Shown here one piece after another: positions 56,417 to 64,000 of a DNA stretch of 64,000 nt. The position numbers were made by a program, and so were the translations under genes. The stretch is taken from assembly GCF_002288105.1 (NCBI RefSeq), contig NZ_CP016774.1, forward strand, positions 124,001 through 188,000, read 5' to 3'. This DNA comes from Candidatus Planktophila versatilis. Its GTDB lineage: Bacteria > Actinomycetota > Actinomycetes > Nanopelagicales > Nanopelagicaceae. The stretch's first letter is position 1; each line of letters opens with the position of its first letter. The notes under the pieces are model-generated. The model saw nothing but the letters and a program-made list of their open reading frames with translations, made no database searches and was not told where the DNA came from.

Positions 56417-57427
56417 CTAACCCTCGTCCTCGGCGAGCTTGACTTCAAGCAACGAGCGAAGACTGCTGACTCTCCTTAAACGCTCGACCTGTAACGAAGG
56501 GTCGGATTCAATCCAAGGATTAAGCGAACAGGAAATTTCATGGTGTGAGCAGTTAGGCATGCAGGTTTGCGTCACTTGATAAATATCTGGGAAGGATTCA
56601 ATAATGCGATCTTTATTTAGATGAGATAGTCCAAAGGCGCGAATACCAGGAGTATCAATAATCCAGCCACCATTTTCAAGAGGTAGTGCAATCGCACTTG
56701 ATGAGGTGTGGCGGCCGCGCCCAGTGACATCATTAACATCGCCAGTCATTCGATCTGAATTGGGAACCAAGTCATTGATAAGTGTGGATTTTCCAACGCC
56801 AGAATGTCCAACAAGAACCGAAATCTTGTCATCGAGAATATCCAAAATAGCTGCAATATCTTGTGTGCGAGACTCGGTCTTTGAAGATGTTGTAATAATG
56901 TCAACGCCCAGCGCCTTGTACTCTTGAATGAATTCAGGAACTGGCGAGACATCAACTTTCGTCACAATAATAATGGGCTTAATAGATTCGTGGAAAGCGC
57001 TGACAAGGAATCTATCAATGAGCCCGCGACGTGGTTCAGGATTTGCTGATGCAACCACAATCAGTAGCTGATCGATATTTGCAACAATCGTGCGCTCAAC
57101 ACGTGCGACATCATCTACCGTTCTGCTAAGAGAATTTGTACGTTCATTAACAACAACTATTCGTGCAAGTGAGCCTTCACTACCAGTGACATCTCCAACG
57201 ATTTCAACGAGATCGCCCACTACAACTGATTTAGGTCCAAGCTCGCGAGCTTTCATGGCTGTGATGATTACACCTTCATCAGTTACGCAGGTGGTGCGAC
57301 CACGATCAACTGTGGTGACAAATGCTGTGATTGAATCTGAATGAGAAGGTCGATCTTTTGTACGCCTGCGAGTAGTGCGAGATGGCCGAATGCGAGCGTC
57401 GGATTCGTCGTATTCGCGAGGACTCAT
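56417..57427 (-). CDS. rsgA: Ribosome small subunit GTPase RsgA
   Basis: 336 residues. Circularly permuted GTPase order is visible: G4 TKVD before G1 GHSGVGKSTLIND and G3 DTPGIRAF; an OB domain precedes and a zinc-finger CMPNCSHHEISC follows. Checks 30S subunit maturation. Its start overlaps the aroA stop by four bases. Confidence 0.95.
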   Translation of the reverse strand: MSPREYDESDARIRPSRTTRRRTKDRPSHSDSITAFVTTVDRGRTTCVTDEGVIITAMKARELGPKSVVVGDLVEIVGDVTGSEGSLARIVVVNERTNSLSRTVDDVARVERTIVANIDQLLIVVASANPEPRRGLIDRFLVSAFHESIKPIIIVTKVDVSPVPEFIQEYKALGVDIITTSSKTESRTQDIAAILDILDDKISVLVGHSGVGKSTLINDLVPNSDRMTGDVNDVTGRGRHTSSSAIALPLENGGWIIDTPGIRAFGLSHLNKDRIIESFPDIYQVTQTCMPNCSHHEISCSLNPWIESDPSLQVERLRRVSSLRSLLEVKLAEDEG

Positions 57428-58701
57428 AGAACCAAACTCTTCCAGAGCCCTGGGAAATCGGGCAGCGTCTTACGTGTTGTGGCGACATTTTCAATCATGA
57501 CATCGGGTGTAACAAGGCCAATGACAGCGCCAGCCGTTGCTAATCGATGATCGTCATATGTGTGAAATGTTCCACCATGAAGTGGGGCTGGGGTGATGTG
57601 TAGTGCAGTCTCTTCTTCTACAACGCTTCCACCGAGTGCGTTGATTTCTCGCGTCAGTGCTGCCAAACGATCAGTTTCGTGCAGACGAAGGTGACCGATA
57701 CCGCGCAGATGAGAAGGTGAATCTGCAAGGGCGGCCAGGGCTGCGATAGATGGAGTGAGTTCACCAACATCATGGAGATCTATATCGATTCCATGAATTG
57801 AATCACCGCCAGTCAGAGTTAACCCACTAGCGTCTAATTCAACCCGTGCACCCATCTTTGTAAATATCTCGCGCAAATGATCTCCAGGTTGTGTAGTTTC
57901 CTTTGGCCAATCTGCAATCGTGATACTGCCACCGCAGACCATCGCAATAGATAAGAATGGTGCTGCGTTAGAAAGATCTGGCTCAATGACTAAATCTTGC
58001 CCTGTGAGATATCCAGCCTTCACACTCCAGCTTTGGCTTGCTTTATCAACTTCAACTTCGGCACCAAAATCGCGGAGCATCTGAACCGTCATATCAATAT
58101 GTGGCATTGAGGGAAGTGAACTTCCATTGTGAGTAACAGTAATTCCTTTTTTCATACTTGGTCCTACAAGTAAGAGCGCTGACAAAAATTGGCTCGACTT
58201 ACTTGCATCGATTGTTAATTTTCCGCCAGGGATGACACCAGTTCCCTTAATCACCATCGGTAGGGAGTATCGACCTTGATGGTCTATCTCAATTCCAAGT
58301 TCTTCTAAAGCCTTAATGACTGGTCCAATAGGTCTTTCATACGAACGTGAATCTCCATCAAAACTGATTTCACCTTGTGCAAGTGCGGCAAGCGGAGGTA
58401 AGAACCGCATCACTGTTCCGGCGTTTCCCACATCAATTAGTGCCGGGCCCTTAAGAGGTGCTGGTGTAATTCGCCAGCTCTGATTGTCACCTTGATCATG
58501 AATACCGACACCGAGTGAAACAAGACCGGCAGACATTAACTCTGAATCACGTGAGATCAGTGGCTTGCGAATAATTGAGGGCGAGGTTGCCTGGGCAGCA
58601 AGAATCAGCGCGCGATTAGTCACCGATTTTGATCCAGGGATGGTTACCTGAGATGAAATCGGCTTTCGTCCGCGAAAAGGTGCGGGCCAGAGTTCGTGCA
58701 T
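57424..58701 (-). CDS. aroA: 3-phosphoshikimate 1-carboxyvinyltransferase
   Basis: 425 residues. EPSP synthase of the shikimate pathway: PGSKSVTNRALILAA, NAGTVMRFLPPLAAL, DGDSRSYERPIGPV, DASKSSQFLSALLL and RLHETDRLAAL are all present. The NAGT(V)MRF variant matches the actinobacterial type. Divergent from the SRAP gene, with which it shares about 70 bases of promoter space. Confidence 0.95.
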   Translation of the reverse strand: MHELWPAPFRGRKPISSQVTIPGSKSVTNRALILAAQATSPSIIRKPLISRDSELMSAGLVSLGVGIHDQGDNQSWRITPAPLKGPALIDVGNAGTVMRFLPPLAALAQGEISFDGDSRSYERPIGPVIKALEELGIEIDHQGRYSLPMVIKGTGVIPGGKLTIDASKSSQFLSALLLVGPSMKKGITVTHNGSSLPSMPHIDMTVQMLRDFGAEVEVDKASQSWSVKAGYLTGQDLVIEPDLSNAAPFLSIAMVCGGSITIADWPKETTQPGDHLREIFTKMGARVELDASGLTLTGGDSIHGIDIDLHDVGELTPSIAALAALADSPSHLRGIGHLRLHETDRLAALTREINALGGSVVEEETALHITPAPLHGGTFHTYDDHRLATAGAVIGLVTPDVMIENVATTRKTLPDFPGLWKSLVL

Positions 58702-58772
58702 ATGCAGAGTCTAACGCGTGCGTAGGGCGCGAGGAGACGGAGAAAACCTGTAACAAAGTTAGAATTATCAGT

Positions 58773-59495
58773 ATGTGTGGAAGATATGCGCAATCACTGG
58801 GCGCAGAAGAGTTAGTCGAGAGCTTTGATTTAGCAGGCTCCACACTCGATCAATCATTGCCGTTGAATTGGAATATTGCGCCGACCAATGAGATTTATAT
58901 TGTGCGAAGTGAATCCGATTCACGAATCCTCGATTCTGCATCTTGGGGAATCATCGCCCCGTGGCAGAAGAATTTAGCTGATGCACGTGCTTCTCAATCA
59001 CATGCAATTAATGCACGGAGTGAATCGATCCACGAGAAGCCAACATTTAGACATGCATTTAGAACTTCACGGTGTCTTATTCCTGCAAGTGGCTACTACG
59101 AATGGGCAACTTCACTTGGCAAATATTCGCCGAAACAGCCTTTCTATATTTCACACACAAGCGGTGAACAACTTTCTATCGCAGGAATTTGGAGTTCTTG
59201 GCAGAGCGAGAAAGGTGTGGTGATTCAGAGCGCAGCGATTATTACCCGGGAAGCAGTGGGAGAGTTGGCAACGATTCATAGCCGGATGCCGGTATTTATG
59301 CCGCGTAAGCGCTGGCAAGGTTGGCTTGATACAGAGGCACGAGATATCAACCGGCTGCTTAAGTTGATGGAGGTAGACGAGCCGGATGCGGGGCTGATTG
59401 CACAACCTATTTCGCCTCGCGTAAACCTGGTTGCTAACAACGGAGCGGAATTGATTGTTCCCATCGAGCTTGGCGAGCCCGAAACCCTTTTCTAA
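58773..59495 (+). CDS. SRAP domain protein (YedK/HMCES family)
   Basis: 240 residues. The second residue is the catalytic Cys (MCGRYAQ), which forms a thiazolidine crosslink with abasic sites in single-stranded DNA; Asn (NIAPT), Glu (GYYEWAT) and His (IHSRMPV) complete the active site. The frame is open upstream to 58629, but the Cys must follow the start Met, which fixes ATG 58773. Confidence 0.93.
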   Translation: MCGRYAQSLGAEELVESFDLAGSTLDQSLPLNWNIAPTNEIYIVRSESDSRILDSASWGIIAPWQKNLADARASQSHAINARSESIHEKPTFRHAFRTSRCLIPASGYYEWATSLGKYSPKQPFYISHTSGEQLSIAGIWSSWQSEKGVVIQSAAIITREAVGELATIHSRMPVFMPRKRWQGWLDTEARDINRLLKLMEVDEPDAGLIAQPISPRVNLVANNGAELIVPIELGEPETLF

Positions 59496-59510
59496 TATAA
59501 CCTTGCATCA

Positions 59511-60137
59511 ATGACATCGAAGGATTTAGTTCTAGAAAGCGCCGCCGATCGCACTACTCGGTTTGAGCGCGATGCTTTGGTGTTCACAAATCAGCTCTAT
59601 GCAGCAGCACTTCGTTATACAAAAAATCCAGAAGATGCGCGCGATTTAGTGCAAGACACATACCTCAAGGCTTTCACCTCTTTTCATCAATTTGAAGAAG
59701 GTACCAATCTACGTGCCTGGCTCTACCGAGTACTGACAACTACATTTATCAACTCCTATCGCAAAGGACAACGCCAACCACTGATTGCTGATAATGAACT
59801 TGAAGACTGGCAAGTGGCTAAAGCCCAAAGTCATACAAGTGATCAAGGGAAATCTGCTGAAACTGTTGCTCTTGAATCCTTACCTGATAGCGATATCAAA
59901 CGTGCACTACAAGAGATTCCGGAAGAGTTTCGCATGGTTGTCTATTTAGCCGACGTTGAAGGTTTTTCCTATAAAGAGATAGCAGAGATTGTGGGAGCAC
60001 CTGCAGGCACAGTCATGTCACGTTTGCACAGAGGTCGCAAACAGCTACGTGAGAAACTCACCGACTATGCAAAGGAACTTGGCTATTCAACAGAGTCTTC
60101 AGATAAGCCTTCTAGTAAGAAGGGGGGCAGCAAATGA
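59511..60137 (+). CDS. sigH: ECF sigma factor SigH/SigR
   Basis: 208 residues. Sigma-70 region 2 ([26 protein letters not shown]) and region 4 ([34 protein letters not shown]). The length, order with the zinc anti-sigma factor and the SRAP neighbour match mycobacterial SigH and Streptomyces SigR, which control thiol-oxidative stress genes. The stop overlaps the anti-sigma start. Confidence 0.92.
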   Translation: MTSKDLVLESAADRTTRFERDALVFTNQLYAAALRYTKNPEDARDLVQDTYLKAFTSFHQFEEGTNLRAWLYRVLTTTFINSYRKGQRQPLIADNELEDWQVAKAQSHTSDQGKSAETVALESLPDSDIKRALQEIPEEFRMVVYLADVEGFSYKEIAEIVGAPAGTVMSRLHRGRKQLREKLTDYAKELGYSTESSDKPSSKKGGSK

Positions 60138-60532
60138 GTTTCATCGAGATTCAATGTAGTGAAGTTCTCTCTTCCGTGATTTTCATCATCGAAGATGAAT
60201 TAGAGACCGTGCCGCAAGCGGCGCAAATTAACTCCCACTTAACTCACTGCGCTCCCTGCACGGCTGAAATTGAACATGAGCGTCTCATGCACCAGATGCT
60301 TGCCGATGTTTTAAAGCGTTCGTGTAATGAGCAAGCCCCGGAGGAACTTCGCCAGAATATTCATCGCCAAATTCGCGAGCAGATGGGTAACTACGCAGGT
60401 GCGACCGAAGTGGTCACCCAGTTCAGCATGACTGAAATTTCTATTGAGGTCGATGAGTTCGGAAATATCGAACACCGCGAGATTCAAATCGAACAGACGC
60501 ACATCCAACACTTCATCGACGACGAGGACTAG
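60134..60532 (+). CDS. rsrA: Zinc anti-sigma factor RsrA/RshA
   Basis: 132 residues. C8, H35, C39 and C42 correspond to the redox-switch zinc ligands of RsrA (Cys11, His37, Cys41, Cys44 there). Oxidation of these cysteines releases the sigma factor. The C-terminal part (about 92-132) is an extra acidic stretch, longer than in the roughly 105-residue Streptomyces RsrA. Coupled to sigH by an overlap of four bases. Confidence 0.9.
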   Translation: MSFIEIQCSEVLSSVIFIIEDELETVPQAAQINSHLTHCAPCTAEIEHERLMHQMLADVLKRSCNEQAPEELRQNIHRQIREQMGNYAGATEVVTQFSMTEISIEVDEFGNIEHREIQIEQTHIQHFIDDED

Positions 60533-60542
60533 CCTTCGAAGC

Positions 60543-60950
60543 ATGAAATCGGCGGATGAAGTCCTGGGAGCGGTTGGCTTCTCTGTGATGACAGTTCGCC
60601 CCGGAGATACCTGCGTAACTATGGGTGTCTCTGATCTTCCAGTTGTTGCGCCATCTCATTACTTAACTCTGATGGAGAATGCGTGTGTGGCATCACTCTC
60701 GGAATATCTTGACTCCGGTGAAACAACATTTCTGACACATTCAGCTCTTGAAATTGTTGGCTCTGCAACTGCTGGTGCTGAGATCCGTGCTAATTCACGT
60801 CTCATTGAAATTGATGGCCGCCAACTCACCTTTACCTGCGATGTTTATGATGGCGAGCGACATTTAGCGCAAGCGCAAATAAAAAGAGCGACAGTTGAGC
60901 GATTATCTTTCCTCGCTCGAACTGCCGCTCAATCACTCATTAATGAGTGA
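60543..60950 (+). CDS. Thioesterase-like hotdog protein (FlK type)
   Basis: 135 residues. Reads as a hotdog-fold protein of the thioesterase/FlK-like group: VRPGDTCVTMG, PSHYLTLMENACVASL, and LEIVGSATAGAEIRANSRL. Substrate unknown. It starts ten bases after rsrA, so it may be in the SigH operon. The open frame upstream (to 60444) is rejected because it overlaps rsrA. Confidence 0.8.
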   Translation: MKSADEVLGAVGFSVMTVRPGDTCVTMGVSDLPVVAPSHYLTLMENACVASLSEYLDSGETTFLTHSALEIVGSATAGAEIRANSRLIEIDGRQLTFTCDVYDGERHLAQAQIKRATVERLSFLARTAAQSLINE

Positions 60951-60965
60951 AATTTAAGTCAGCGT

Positions 60966-61364
60966 TTAGGCCTTCTTAGTTGCCCAGAAGATTTCAGCAA
61001 TCTCATCAATTTTTGCAATGAGTTGATCTGCAACCTTTACATCCTGAGTTCCCTTAGTTCCTGCAGCACCTGCAAGCTTTGTTGCATCATTAAAGAGTGA
61101 GTGCAACTGTGGGTAGGCCTCGAAATGTGGAGCCTTGAAGTAATCAGTCCAGAGAACCCAGAGGTGCTCTTTAACTTGGTGTGAACGCTCTTCTTTAATT
61201 GCAACAGAACGTGAACGGAAATCTGCATCTGTATTTGCTGCGTACTTCTCCATGCAAGCTTTTACTGAGAGAGCCTCAATCTTTGCTTGTGCTGGATCGT
61301 AAACGCCACATGGAAGATCGCAGTGTGCGTGAACAGTGACTTTAGGTGTAAGAAAGTTTCTCAT
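60966..61364 (-). CDS. sodN: Nickel superoxide dismutase
   Basis: 132 residues including a 13-residue propeptide (MRNFLTPKVTVHA). After its removal the nickel-hook HCDLPCGVY is at the new N-terminus: His1, Cys2 and Cys6 bind nickel. The four-helix bundle body with WVLWTDYFK follows. ATG 61364 is chosen because it gives the usual propeptide length; the frame opens further upstream. Divergent from sodX with 42 bases between starts. Confidence 0.95.
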   Translation of the reverse strand: MRNFLTPKVTVHAHCDLPCGVYDPAQAKIEALSVKACMEKYAANTDADFRSRSVAIKEERSHQVKEHLWVLWTDYFKAPHFEAYPQLHSLFNDATKLAGAAGTKGTQDVKVADQLIAKIDEIAEIFWATKKA

Positions 61365-61406
61365 AAGCGGCAGGGTACTCCATTGCTTAAGTCGGTGCAT
61401 CCTAAG

Positions 61407-61793
61407 ATGACCACTATGGCTAAGTATGCGAGCGTTCGGGTTGAGGGAAACTCGATGGTCCCGACTTATAACGACGGTGACTGGCTGATGGCGCGATGGG
61501 CAGATTATTCACTGGCCCACAATCATCTTAGAAAGCTACTGCATCGCCTTCGCCTGCTGAGCACAATCGCTGTGGCAGATGTCGTAGTCATTGAAAGAGA
61601 AGAACAACCCGGAATTTATTATGTGAAACGTATTGCAGATGTGCGAGAGCCGGAGTGCGAACTTCCGATGATCTATGTTCTTAGTGATAACCCAGAAGGA
61701 ACAGATTCACGCACGTGGGGCTGGCTACCAATACATTACGTAAAGGCACGAGTTGAATTCAGGGTTAAGAAAGTGAAGCCAACTTCTCCTTAA
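61407..61793 (+). CDS. sodX: Nickel SOD maturation protease SodX
   Basis: 128 residues. Signal-peptidase S26 fold with EGNSMVPTY (catalytic Ser) and VVVIEREEQPGIYYVKRI (catalytic Lys). It removes the SodN propeptide. No membrane anchor is seen, as in other SodX proteins. ATG 61407 or 61416 may be the start. Its 3' end overlaps the mycoredoxin gene by 29 bases in opposite direction. Confidence 0.92.
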   Translation: MTTMAKYASVRVEGNSMVPTYNDGDWLMARWADYSLAHNHLRKLLHRLRLLSTIAVADVVVIEREEQPGIYYVKRIADVREPECELPMIYVLSDNPEGTDSRTWGWLPIHYVKARVEFRVKKVKPTSP

Positions 61794-62034
61794 CCGCAAT
61801 CACTGATGGATTTGTTAACGAACTTCCATCAGAGAAGAGCAAGGTAGGAACAACTCGATTGCCACTGTTAACTTGCTCCACAAAATCGGCTGAGTCTGGC
61901 TCTTGCTCGACATTAATTTCTCGAAAAGTAATTCCTACTTCACCAAGTTGGCTCTTCAGTCTCTTGCAATATCCACACCAATCAGTACTAAACATCACAA
62001 ACTCTTGACCGGTTAAATCAACTGAGTAAGTCAT
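61765..62034 (-). CDS. Mycoredoxin-like glutaredoxin
   Basis: 89 residues, thioredoxin fold with active site CGYC (20-23) and cis-Pro loop VVPTLLF. CGYC is typical of actinobacterial mycoredoxin, which reduces mycothiol-protein disulfides; such genes are often under SigH/SigR control, and sigH is in this window. Its start overlaps the kgd stop (ATGA), so it is coupled to the gene upstream. Confidence 0.85.
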   Translation of the reverse strand: MTYSVDLTGQEFVMFSTDWCGYCKRLKSQLGEVGITFREINVEQEPDSADFVEQVNSGNRVVPTLLFSDGSSLTNPSVIAVKEKLASLS

Positions 62035-64000
62035 CGTGTAAATGCCTCATCTAGTAAAGCCTTTGCTTCATCTTCGTGCAGGTGATGACTTCCGGTTGCA
62101 GGAGATGCCGCTGCGCGACGAGAGATGCGACGCAATACTCGTGAATCAACACCAGTTCCGCCAATTGATTCAGTCGTGCTTAAGGCAACATGTGGCCAGG
62201 CACCTTGATTTGCAGGCTCATCTTGCACCCAGAGCAAGTTAGCATTTGGATGCTTCTTCGCTTCAACTTCCATCTGGGCAACGGGGAATGGATATAAACG
62301 CTCAACTCGAACTATTGCAGTGCTGCTGTCATTTAAGCGATTGCGCTCTGCAACGAGGTCGTGATAAATCTTTCCGGAACAGAAAATTATACGAGAAGCA
62401 TTATTAACGGTTGGATCGCCGATGACTGGCAAGAAAGTTCCCGATGTGAAGTCACTGATAGATGAGGCAGCTGCCTTCAGACGTAACATCGACTTTGGTG
62501 TGAAGACAACCATTGGCCGACGCTTTGGATTCGCTGCGTGAAAACGCAGAAGGTGGAAGTAAGAGGCAGGAGTTGATGGTTGGGCCACAGTCATATTCTT
62601 CTCGGCACAAAGTGCCAGGAATCGCTCGATACGAGCAGATGAGTGATCCGGGCCTTGGCCTTCATATCCGTGTGGAAGTAAGAGCACTACAGATGAACGC
62701 TCACCCCACTTTTGAAGTGCTGATGAGATGAACTCATCGATGATTGTCTGCGCACCATTTGCGAAGTCTCCGAACTGGCCTTCCCACAGGACAAGAGCAT
62801 CTTCGCGAACAACGGAGTATCCGTATTCAAATCCCATTGCTGCATATTCACTGAGCAATGAATCAACAACAAAGAACTGATTAGCATCTGAAATTAGTGA
62901 ACGTAGTGGGGTCCACTCACTGCCATTTTCTTTATCAATAATGACAGCGTGACGATTTGAGAATGTTCCGCGACGTGAATCTTGTCCCGCTAACCGAACT
63001 GGGTGACCTTCTTTAAGAAGTGAACCGAAGGCGAGCATTTCACCCGTAGACCAGTCGATAGTTCCATCGTTGATGGACTCTGCCCGCTTTTGAAGCTGTG
63101 GCAGCAGTTTTGGATGGATATGGAATCCTTCTGGTACCGCAGTTTGGGTTGCTGCAATTTCGCGAACTAGCTGCTCAGAGATAAAGGTTGGTACATCTTC
63201 TGCATTGGGAACAATAGGGACTACGAAGTTTGGATCGCTATGTTCTTCATAGTTAGCAACGGATGCAAAGACCTCTTCGAGTTGGACCTGGTAATCGCGA
63301 GCAATTTCATCTGCCTCTTCTGGAGTGATATCTCCACGACCAACGAGAGCTTCGGTATATAAAGTACGTGTGGTGCGCTTGGCATCTATGAGCTTGTACA
63401 TCAACGGCTGTGTAAAGCTTGGCTCATCACCTTCGTTGTGACCACGTCTGCGGTAACAGACCATGTCAATGACAATATCTTTATTAAATGCTTGGCGATA
63501 TTCAAATGCCATACGTGCAACACGCACACAAGCCTCGGGATCATCACCATTAACGTGAAGAACCGGTGCTTCGATTAACTTAGCAACATCTGTTGAATAA
63601 CGAGATGTACGTGAAGCATGAGGCGAGGTAGTAAATCCAACTTGGTTGTTAACAACGATATGAATAGTTCCACCCGTGCGATAGCCCGGAAGTTGCGATA
63701 GCTGAAGTGTTTCAGCGTTGATACCTTGACCAGCAAATGATGCATCACCATGGAGCAGTATTGGCAAGACTGTGTAAGCACCCTTTGTATTTAAGCGATC
63801 TTGCTTAGCGCGAACAATTCCCTCGAGTACTGGGTTAACCGCTTCCAGGTGTGATGGGTTTGCAGCTAAATAAATCTTGGTCTTTGCACCAGATTCTGTT
63901 GTGAAGATTCCTTCCGTACCTAAGTGGTACTTCACATCTCCTGAACCATGTACTTGGTTCTCGGCATAGTGCCCTTGGAATTCCTGGAAAATTTGACCGA
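62031..64000 (-). CDS. kgd: 2-oxoglutarate dehydrogenase/decarboxylase E1 (Kgd), 5' end outside window
   Basis: About 655 C-terminal residues are visible; the frame remains open to the window edge, reading GQIFQEFQGHYAEN and GSGDVKYHLG. Motifs: LAANPSHLEAVNPV, ILLHGDASFAGQG, CYRRRGHNEGDEPSFTQP, and LVLWEGQFGDFANGAQ. The full actinobacterial Kgd carries an N-terminal acyltransferase domain beyond this window. The nearest in-frame start codon (GTG 63935) is only internal. TCA-cycle enzyme using thiamine diphosphate. Confidence 0.95.
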   Translation of the reverse strand, partial: GQIFQEFQGHYAENQVHGSGDVKYHLGTEGIFTTESGAKTKIYLAANPSHLEAVNPVLEGIVRAKQDRLNTKGAYTVLPILLHGDASFAGQGINAETLQLSQLPGYRTGGTIHIVVNNQVGFTTSPHASRTSRYSTDVAKLIEAPVLHVNGDDPEACVRVARMAFEYRQAFNKDIVIDMVCYRRRGHNEGDEPSFTQPLMYKLIDAKRTTRTLYTEALVGRGDITPEEADEIARDYQVQLEEVFASVANYEEHSDPNFVVPIVPNAEDVPTFISEQLVREIAATQTAVPEGFHIHPKLLPQLQKRAESINDGTIDWSTGEMLAFGSLLKEGHPVRLAGQDSRRGTFSNRHAVIIDKENGSEWTPLRSLISDANQFFVVDSLLSEYAAMGFEYGYSVVREDALVLWEGQFGDFANGAQTIIDEFISSALQKWGERSSVVLLLPHGYEGQGPDHSSARIERFLALCAEKNMTVAQPSTPASYFHLLRFHAANPKRRPMVVFTPKSMLRLKAAASSISDFTSGTFLPVIGDPTVNNASRIIFCSGKIYHDLVAERNRLNDSSTAIVRVERLYPFPVAQMEVEAKKHPNANLLWVQDEPANQGAWPHVALSTTESIGGTGVDSRVLRRISRRAAASPATGSHHLHEDEAKALLDEAFTR

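Overview
The window looks like chromosome of a small-genome freshwater actinobacterium, most likely the Nanopelagicales (acI) group. This is inferred from gene content, not from a marker comparison. The actinobacterial signature set is clear: WhiB7 beside a UvrD2-type helicase, a tandem AdnA/AdnB helicase-nuclease pair, a UPF0182 membrane protein beside a Lon-like protease and a DUF2342 metalloprotease, SigH/RsrA with an SRAP protein and AroA-RsgA-HisN, Ni-superoxide dismutase with its protease SodX, a mycoredoxin, and a Kgd-type 2-oxoglutarate dehydrogenase. Gene ends overlap by a few bases at many junctions and most gaps are short, as expected of a streamlined genome.

Layout. 1-4806: housekeeping run (SurA-like 3' end, mazG, eno, ftsB, DUF501, ppx/gppA, uracil-DNA glycosylase). 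4839-4911: a tRNA with anticodon UAA but only a 5-nt variable loop. 4864-12817: an integrated element of about 8 kb bounded by a 49-bp direct repeat of the tRNA 3' part. It carries a tyrosine integrase, a winged-helix zinc protein, a hairpin-rich non-coding segment, a six-zinc-finger GIY-YIG protein, a DUF6994 protein and a set of small, mostly unrecognised membrane or secreted proteins. 12920-16308: a zinc-ribbon protein, cyclopropane fatty acid synthase, a BI-1 protein and an MFS exporter. 16388-32487: ABC exporter, GreA, SURF1, PhoH, a cell-wall transglycosylase, fumarase, exonuclease VII, IspH, RmuC, YchF and TypA. 32553-45321: DNA repair and stress (AdnAB, KatG, EEP nuclease, NudC, UvrD2, WhiB7). 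45341-53271: Rv3193c-Rv3196-like block and initiator tRNA. 53297-64000: copper ATPase, HisN/RsgA/AroA, SRAP, SigH/RsrA, Ni-SOD/SodX, mycoredoxin and the C-terminal part of Kgd.

How the genes work together. The right third is rich in redox and DNA-damage functions: KatG, Ni-SOD, mycoredoxin and SigH-RsrA against oxidants; AdnAB, UvrD2, RmuC, XseAB, SRAP and UDG for repair. The whiB7 leader shows a translated 63-codon ORF, a strong terminator, and a sequence inside the ORF that can pair with the terminator arm instead. This is a readable ribosome-controlled attenuator.

The most unusual part is the tRNA-borne element. It holds a repeat-built zinc-finger/GIY-YIG nuclease candidate with an overlapping partner gene, a relic of a second copy of that nuclease gene, a cluster of hairpins next to a replication-initiator-like gene, and an exact inverted copy of the 5' half of its own target tRNA.
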